Shown: positions 5,052 through 10,516 of the stretch, one piece after another
How positions within the stretch are numbered: position 1 is the stretch's first letter
Layout: every line of letters begins with the position of its first letter
Source: Chitinophagaceae bacterium
GTDB taxonomy: Bacteria; Bacteroidota; Bacteroidia; Chitinophagales; Chitinophagaceae
DNA length: 10,516 nucleotides
NCBI GenBank assembly: GCA_025362915.1
Contig: JANYEU010000429.1
Location: forward strand, 1 to 10,516
Direction of reading: 5' to 3'
Notes under the pieces: generated by a model
What the model saw: the letters and a program-made list of their open reading frames with translations, nothing else
Told to the model about the DNA's origin: nothing
Databases searched by the model: none
Made by a program: the position numbers and the translations under genes

Positions 5052-8000
5052 ATGATAGCTAATACTTTTATAAAAAGGCCGGTTACCGCTATCGTTATCT
5101 CCATAGTATTAGTACTAACGGGTATCGTGTGCATTCTTAATTTGCCTATTGACCAATATCCAGACATCACGCCGCCCGTTGTGCAAGTGAATGCGCAATA
5201 TACTGGTGCCGATGCCCAAACGGTGGAGCAGACGGTTGCCACTCCCATAGAAGGACAGGTGAACGGTACGCCGGGGATGGAGTATATGCAAAGCAATAGT
5301 ACCAACAATGGATTGATGAACATGAATGTGACGTTCAACATCGGTACCGATATTGACATTGCTGCATTGGATGTTCAGAATAGGGTAAGCATCGCAACGC
5401 CATTGGTTCCTACGGTGGCAAGTCGCCTTGGAATAACAGTACGCGCCATCAATCCCAGTATGTTGATGATGGTTGCCATCTATGCCCCAAAGGATTCCCA
5501 CGATATTACGTTTCTTGATAACTATACCAACATCTTCGTGCAAGATGCCTTGCTACGTGTGCCGGGTGTGGGAAGCATCAATCGATTTACGGATAACTTC
5601 AGTATGCGTATATGGATGAATCCTGACAAGATGGCTGCTTACAGTCTTACTCCACAGGATATAATTGCTGCGCTGAATACCCAAAATGTACAGGTTGCGG
5701 CAGGTTCGGCAGGTGTACCTCCACAGAAAAGTTCACAGACTTTTGAAATAGGTATCCTTGTAAATGGACGGTTGAGCAAGGTTTCTGAATTTGAAAAGGT
5801 AGTGGTAAAGAATGTGCCAGCAAAAGGGGAGTTGGTTTATTTAAAGGATGTGGCACGTGTCGAGTTAGGGAAGTTTACCTTCTCCAGTAATTCATTTGTG
5901 GATGGACACAGGGCTTCTTATTTGCAAATATATCAATCGCCTGGCAGCAATGCACTAAAAACGGCAGAAGGCGTTTATAAGGAATTAGCGCAGCTGAAAC
6001 AATTCTTTCCTGCAGATTTGGCTTATAAAGTTCCTTTCGAAGCAGTTACTGTGGTGAAGGTTTCCATGTCCGATGTAGTAAATACCTTATTGATGACGTT
6101 GGGATTGGTGGCGATTGTTGTGTATCTGTTCCTACAAAACTTCCGTTCTACGCTTATTCCTATCTTGGCAATACCCGTATCCATCTTTGGTACGTTCTGC
6201 TTCTTCATCCCATTAGGGTTTACGATTAATACACTTACTATGTTTGGCTTTGTGCTAGCCATTGGTATTGTGGTGGATGATGCCATTATTGTGGTGGAAG
6301 CAGTGCAGCATTATATAGATAATGAGGGCATGTCTCCTAAGGAAGCAACTTATTATGCAATGAAAGATATCTCCGCTCCGGTGATAGCCATTGCATTTAT
6401 ATTGGCGGCCGTGTTTGTTCCGGTAGGCTTCATTCCGGGAATTGTAGGAAGATTATATCAACAGTTTGCCATCACCATTGCCATATCTGTATTGATATCT
6501 GCTTTTATAGCATTGTCACTGACACCGGCCTTGTGTACGCTTTTATTGAAACCTTCGAAGACGGACAAAGAAGCCAAGGGAATAAACAAATGGTTCTTCA
6601 AATTCAATAATTGGTTCGAAAGAATCACGCATGGATATACAGAAGGCGTAAAGAAAAGTATTGAGAAATCCAAGTATATTGTTGTCTTATTGATCTGTAT
6701 TTGTGTAGGTGCTTTCTTTATGTTCCAACATAAATCAACGGGCTTTATCCCTTCGGAAGATGATGGTAATCTGTATGTCACGTTTCAATTGCCTGCGGCT
6801 TCTTCCACCAATCAATCAGTAAGTCTAATGACCAGATTGATGAAGGTTGTTGCTGAAACACCGGGCGTGGCACACTATGCAGCTTTGTCTGGGTTGAACG
6901 TTATCAACAATGCAACCAACTCCAATTGTGGTACCATCTACGTACAATTACAACCATGGGAAGACCGTGGCACAAGCAAGGAAAAAGTGCCGGGTATTAT
7001 TAAGGAAATGGAGCAACGTATTAATGATGCGGGTATCAAAAACGCCAATGTGGAAGTGATACAGCCTTCACCTATTCCTGGTATTGGTGCAACAGTGGGA
7101 TTCAACTTTCAGATAGAACAACGTAACACAAATGATGATGTACACGCATTTGAGAATGTGGTAAAGAGGTTTATTGCGGAAGCAAATAAGAACCCTGCCA
7201 TCTCCAATGCGTATTCTTTTTATACGGCGCATACGCCAAGCTATAATCTTACAGTAGATAGGGAAAAATGCGAAAAGATGGGGGTAGATATTGGTGACGT
7301 ATTTACCACGATACAGGCATTTATGGGTAGCTTATACGTCAATGATTTCACTACCTATAACCGTACATTCCATGTGGTAGTACAGGCGGATACTACTTTC
7401 CGTACAATGGTATCTGATATGGATAAATATTATGTACGTAACTCGGCGGGAACAATGCTTCCATTGGGTACATTAATAAGTTATAAACCTACTGAATCGG
7501 CACCATTGATTTCACATTTCAACATCTTCCGTTCTGCCGAAATAGATGGTGCATCTGGTGTTGGATATAGTAGCACCGACGCAATAGCAGCATTACAGGC
7601 CACTGCTGCCAAGGTATTACCACAAGGGTATGCAGTCGAGTTCTCTGGATTGAGTTACGAAGAAATAAAGGCAGGCTCTACCACCATCTATATATTCATA
7701 TTCTCCATCACCTTCGTCTTCTTGTTCTTGGCGGCATTGTATGAGAGTTGGTCAGTGCCATTCTCTGTATTGCTGGCAGTGCCTATTGGCGTGTTTGGTG
7801 CCATCCTTACACTCCTATTCCTGCCTAGTCTCACAAATAATGTATATGCACAAATAGGATTGATTACATTAATTGGTCTTGCGGCAAAGAATGCAATCTT
7901 GATTGTAGAGTTCGCCAAAGTGCGGGTTGATAGGGGCGAGGAATTGATTAAATCTACGCTAGAAGCAGTAAGCCTTCGTTTACGCCCAATAGTAATGACT

Positions 8001-8312
8001 TCGCTGGCATTTATATTGGGAGTACTACCACTGGTACTCGCAACAGGTGCGGGTGCGGTTGCCCGTAGAACAATCGGGTTTACTGTCCTTGGTGGGATGT
8101 TGGCTGCAACTACGCTCGCCATATTCATTGTTCCAGTGTTGTTTGTAGTAATTACCAAAGTGTCTTATGGTAAAGAAAAGTTAGCTTGGTTAAAGGAGCA
8201 TAATCAACAATTGATAGATAAAGCCAAGAAAATAGAGGAGCAGGATATTGATGCTGAATTAGAGTTTGAAATAGAAAAGTCCAGGGAGATACATAAACTT
8301 GATCAACAATGA
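5052..8312 (+). CDS. RND multidrug-type efflux permease 1 (HAE1 family)
   Basis: This 1086-residue inner-membrane proton antiporter has AcrB-like layout: TM1 at about 11-30, a large periplasmic loop, TM2-TM6 from about 343, TM7 at about 542-560, a second large periplasmic loop, and TM8-TM12 from about 878. The proton-relay residues are present: Asp409-Asp410 in TM4 (GIVVDDAIIVVEAV) and Lys946 in TM10 (GLAAKNAILIVEFA), matching D407/D408 and K940 of AcrB. The full set of relay residues rules out a dead paralogue. The sequence is of the hydrophobe/drug-exporting HAE1 type rather than the heavy-metal type, but the substrate is unknown. After TM12 comes a highly charged tail of about 50 residues (1036-1086), rich in Glu and Lys and probably helical, longer than the usual short AcrB-type end. 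AAGG lies only 2 bases before the ATG, too close to be a normal ribosome binding site. The stop codon overlaps the start of permease 2. Confidence 0.95.
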   Translation: MIANTFIKRPVTAIVISIVLVLTGIVCILNLPIDQYPDITPPVVQVNAQYTGADAQTVEQTVATPIEGQVNGTPGMEYMQSNSTNNGLMNMNVTFNIGTDIDIAALDVQNRVSIATPLVPTVASRLGITVRAINPSMLMMVAIYAPKDSHDITFLDNYTNIFVQDALLRVPGVGSINRFTDNFSMRIWMNPDKMAAYSLTPQDIIAALNTQNVQVAAGSAGVPPQKSSQTFEIGILVNGRLSKVSEFEKVVVKNVPAKGELVYLKDVARVELGKFTFSSNSFVDGHRASYLQIYQSPGSNALKTAEGVYKELAQLKQFFPADLAYKVPFEAVTVVKVSMSDVVNTLLMTLGLVAIVVYLFLQNFRSTLIPILAIPVSIFGTFCFFIPLGFTINTLTMFGFVLAIGIVVDDAIIVVEAVQHYIDNEGMSPKEATYYAMKDISAPVIAIAFILAAVFVPVGFIPGIVGRLYQQFAITIAISVLISAFIALSLTPALCTLLLKPSKTDKEAKGINKWFFKFNNWFERITHGYTEGVKKSIEKSKYIVVLLICICVGAFFMFQHKSTGFIPSEDDGNLYVTFQLPAASSTNQSVSLMTRLMKVVAETPGVAHYAALSGLNVINNATNSNCGTIYVQLQPWEDRGTSKEKVPGIIKEMEQRINDAGIKNANVEVIQPSPIPGIGATVGFNFQIEQRNTNDDVHAFENVVKRFIAEANKNPAISNAYSFYTAHTPSYNLTVDREKCEKMGVDIGDVFTTIQAFMGSLYVNDFTTYNRTFHVVVQADTTFRTMVSDMDKYYVRNSAGTMLPLGTLISYKPTESAPLISHFNIFRSAEIDGASGVGYSSTDAIAALQATAAKVLPQGYAVEFSGLSYEEIKAGSTTIYIFIFSITFVFLFLAALYESWSVPFSVLLAVPIGVFGAILTLLFLPSLTNNVYAQIGLITLIGLAAKNAILIVEFAKVRVDRGEELIKSTLEAVSLRLRPIVMTSLAFILGVLPLVLATGAGAVARRTIGFTVLGGMLAATTLAIFIVPVLFVVITKVSYGKEKLAWLKEHNQQLIDKAKKIEEQDIDAELEFEIEKSREIHKLDQQ

Positions 8313-10516
8313 TTGCCAACACCTTTATAAAGAGACCTGTTACAGCAATTGTTGTATCCATCATATTGGTTATTTCTGGAGCAATATGTCTATTCAATCT
8401 TGCGGTAGATCAGTACCCCAATATTAGTCCGCCTTCTGTTTCTGTTTCAGGTCAATATACGGGTGCCGATGCGCAAACCGTAGAACAGTCTGTTACCATT
8501 CCCATCGAGGAGCAGATAAATGGCACACCCGGTATGGAGTATATGCAGAGCACCAATACCAATAATGGTAGCATGGGTGTGAATGTTACATTCGAGGTGG
8601 GAACCAATGTACATATTGCTGCCTTGAATGTACAGAACAGGGTGGGTATTGCAGCTCCGTCCTTACCATCTGTGGTGAGTAAACTTGGGCTGACTGTAAG
8701 AGCAAAGAATACGAGTATGCTGATGATGGTGGCTATCTATTCTCCCAAAGGATCTCACAATATTACCTTTCTGGATAACTATTCCAACATATTTATAGAA
8801 GATGCATTGCTTCGTGTGCCGGGCGTAGGTGATATTACTACCCGTACGGATAACTTTAGTATGCGGATATGGATGAATCCACAAAAGATGGCATCTTATG
8901 GTCTTACACCGCAAGATGTTACCAGTGCGTTAAGCAAACAAAACGAGTATCTGGCTGCGGGTTCAGTTGGTTCTGCACCACAACAATCCTCCCAATCCCA
9001 CGAGTATAGTATCTTGGTAAATGGACAATTAAGTCAGGCCTCCGAGTTTGAAAAGGTTATTGTTAAATCAAATCCTGCCACTGGAGAATTGGTTTACCTA
9101 AAGGATGTTGCACGGGTAGAACTGGGCAAGTTTACTTTTTCCAGCAATTCATTTGTGGATGGCAAACGGGCTTCTTATATTCAGGTGTTCCAATCTCCCG
9201 GTAGCAATGCATTACAAACGGCACAGAATGTTTATGCTGCATTGGCAGAACTTAAAAAGGCTTTTCCTGCAGATGTAGATTATACCGTACCCTTTGAATC
9301 TGTTACCATTATTAAGGTTTCTATAGGTGAAGTGGTAAAGACTTTGTTTCAGGCGTTGGGGTTGGTAGCATTGGTGGTCTTGTTATTCCTGCAAAACTGG
9401 CGGTCAACATTGATTCCTATCCTCGCCATCCCTGTCTCCATCATGAGTACTTTTCTGTTGTTTATCCCGCTGGGATTCACCATAAATACACTTACCTTGT
9501 TTGGGTTGGTATTATCTATTGGTATTGTTGTAGACGATGCCATTATTGTGGTAGAGGCGGTGCAGCACTATATTGACACCTATAATATGTCTCCCCGGCA
9601 AGCTACCTATCATGCCATGAAGGAGATATCGGCACCCGTTATTGCAATAGCCTTGATATTGGCTGCTGTGTTTGTACCGGTTGGCTTTATCCCGGGTATT
9701 GTGGGTAGGCTCTATCAACAGTTTGCCATTACTATAGCCATCTCGGTTTTATTTTCTGCTTTTGTTGCCTTATCCCTCACACCTGCCTTATGCACGCTTT
9801 TATTGAGACATAGTCCAGATGAAAAGAAGTTGAATTGGATTGAAAAGTTTTTTCATCATTTCAATACTTGGTTTGATAGACTTACGCTGGGCTATGCACG
9901 AAATGTTGCCAAATGTATCAGGGGCGCAAGGTATATAGTCATCATCCTGGTTTGTATTTGTATAGGTACTGTTTATCTGTTTAAAACAAAACCATCGGGC
10001 TTTATACCGCCAGAAGATGAAGGTCGTTTGATTATAACCTATCAGTTGCCCGAAGCTTCTTCTACAACCCAATCAGTTGAATTTATGACCAAACTGATGA
10101 AGGTTGTAGGTTCTACACCGGGGGTAAAACACTTTGCAGCCTTGTCTGGATTGAATGTATTGAACGGCGGTAGTAACTCGAATAATGGAACTATCTTTTG
10201 CACACTAAACCCGTGGGATCAACGTAATGTTGACGAGCAAAAGTTACCCGGTATTATCGATGTGATTAAAAAAGGGGTGATGAAAGCCGGACTCAAGAAT
10301 GGCAATGTGGTGGTGATTCCTCCAGCACCCATCAAGGGTATCGGGCAGGCAGCAGGGTTCAGTATGCAGATACAACAGGGTAATACCAGCGACGATGTGC
10401 ATCAGTTTGAAACTGTAGTGAAGAAGTTTGTGGGTGCATTGAAGAAAGAACCAGCTACGTCTACTGCATTTAGTTATTATTCTGCACATACACCAACCTA
10501 TAGTGTAACAGTTGAT
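8309..10516 (+). CDS. RND multidrug-type efflux permease 2 (partial, runs off window)
   Basis: An uninterrupted frame of 736 codons reaches the right edge, so the C-terminal third is missing. It starts at ATGATTGCC, sharing ATGA with the stop of permease 1, which implies translational coupling and co-transcription. It is a close paralogue: 44 of the first 60 residues are identical, Asp409-Asp410 sit at the same residue numbers, and codon 736 still aligns with residue 736 of permease 1, so no net indel has occurred. Similarity looks lower in the second periplasmic loop, where substrate handling is expected. The TM10 lysine lies beyond the edge and cannot be checked. Both proteins begin MIANTFIKRPVTAIV. 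The family and TM layout are the same as for permease 1. It may form its own homotrimer or a mixed trimer with permease 1, as MdtB and MdtC do. Confidence 0.95.
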   Translation, partial: MIANTFIKRPVTAIVVSIILVISGAICLFNLAVDQYPNISPPSVSVSGQYTGADAQTVEQSVTIPIEEQINGTPGMEYMQSTNTNNGSMGVNVTFEVGTNVHIAALNVQNRVGIAAPSLPSVVSKLGLTVRAKNTSMLMMVAIYSPKGSHNITFLDNYSNIFIEDALLRVPGVGDITTRTDNFSMRIWMNPQKMASYGLTPQDVTSALSKQNEYLAAGSVGSAPQQSSQSHEYSILVNGQLSQASEFEKVIVKSNPATGELVYLKDVARVELGKFTFSSNSFVDGKRASYIQVFQSPGSNALQTAQNVYAALAELKKAFPADVDYTVPFESVTIIKVSIGEVVKTLFQALGLVALVVLLFLQNWRSTLIPILAIPVSIMSTFLLFIPLGFTINTLTLFGLVLSIGIVVDDAIIVVEAVQHYIDTYNMSPRQATYHAMKEISAPVIAIALILAAVFVPVGFIPGIVGRLYQQFAITIAISVLFSAFVALSLTPALCTLLLRHSPDEKKLNWIEKFFHHFNTWFDRLTLGYARNVAKCIRGARYIVIILVCICIGTVYLFKTKPSGFIPPEDEGRLIITYQLPEASSTTQSVEFMTKLMKVVGSTPGVKHFAALSGLNVLNGGSNSNNGTIFCTLNPWDQRNVDEQKLPGIIDVIKKGVMKAGLKNGNVVVIPPAPIKGIGQAAGFSMQIQQGNTSDDVHQFETVVKKFVGALKKEPATSTAFSYYSAHTPTYSVTVD

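Noticed and set aside
5115..8158. Several long open frames on the minus strand inside permease 1
   Set aside because: They are antisense to a full-length conserved RND protein, have no domain resemblance and arise from its codon pattern.
5052..10516. Very recent duplication of the permease gene
   Set aside because: Although collinear, the two copies differ widely at both DNA and protein level (16 of the first 60 residues), so the duplication is old.

Overview
The window looks like a chromosomal segment of a Bacteroidota bacterium. It is AT-rich, start codons lack clear Shine-Dalgarno sequences, one upstream region fits the Bacteroidota promoter pattern (TTTG / TAnnTTTG), and the proteins resemble Bacteroidota families: a short single-domain AMP nucleosidase, a small orphan HsdR-N-like protein and a lipoprotein RND adaptor. 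A Chitinophagaceae- or Sphingobacteriia-like source is my guess; the sequence alone does not settle it.

Left part (1-2100). A gene-free stretch with a pyrimidine-rich degenerate repeat is followed by an AMP nucleosidase gene on the minus strand (195-965). Divergent from it, across 84 bases holding TGTGCAA-type inverted half-sites, is a 142-residue orphan protein with a PD-(D/E)XK nuclease core (1050-1478). Next comes an inverted pair of 7-base-period arrays built on AGTC (1486-1616). A broken remnant of a GH10 xylanase follows on the minus strand (1632-1946): only the C-terminal part survives, a stop codon interrupts its last residues, and a perfect 9-bp hairpin sits at its truncated 5' end.

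Right part (2125-10516). This is a complete RND-type tripartite efflux locus, all on the plus strand: a TolC-family outer-membrane channel, a lipoprotein periplasmic adaptor, and two HAE1-type inner-membrane permeases in tandem. The second permease begins inside the stop codon of the first (ATGA) and runs off the right edge. The two permeases are collinear without net indels over the 736 residues that can be compared, and both keep the proton-relay Asp-Asp pair; the Lys is confirmed only in the first. One adaptor and one channel would serve two pumps, or a mixed MdtBC-like trimer. No transcriptional regulator lies beside the locus in this window.

The gap between the channel and adaptor genes (3541-3809) holds two tandem copies of a 110-bp imperfect palindrome (102 of 110 bases identical), a MITE- or REP-like element lodged inside the efflux locus. 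The genes themselves belong to known families. The less explained material is the non-coding structure: the 110-bp palindromes, the inverted heptamer arrays, and the hairpin at the xylanase breakpoint.
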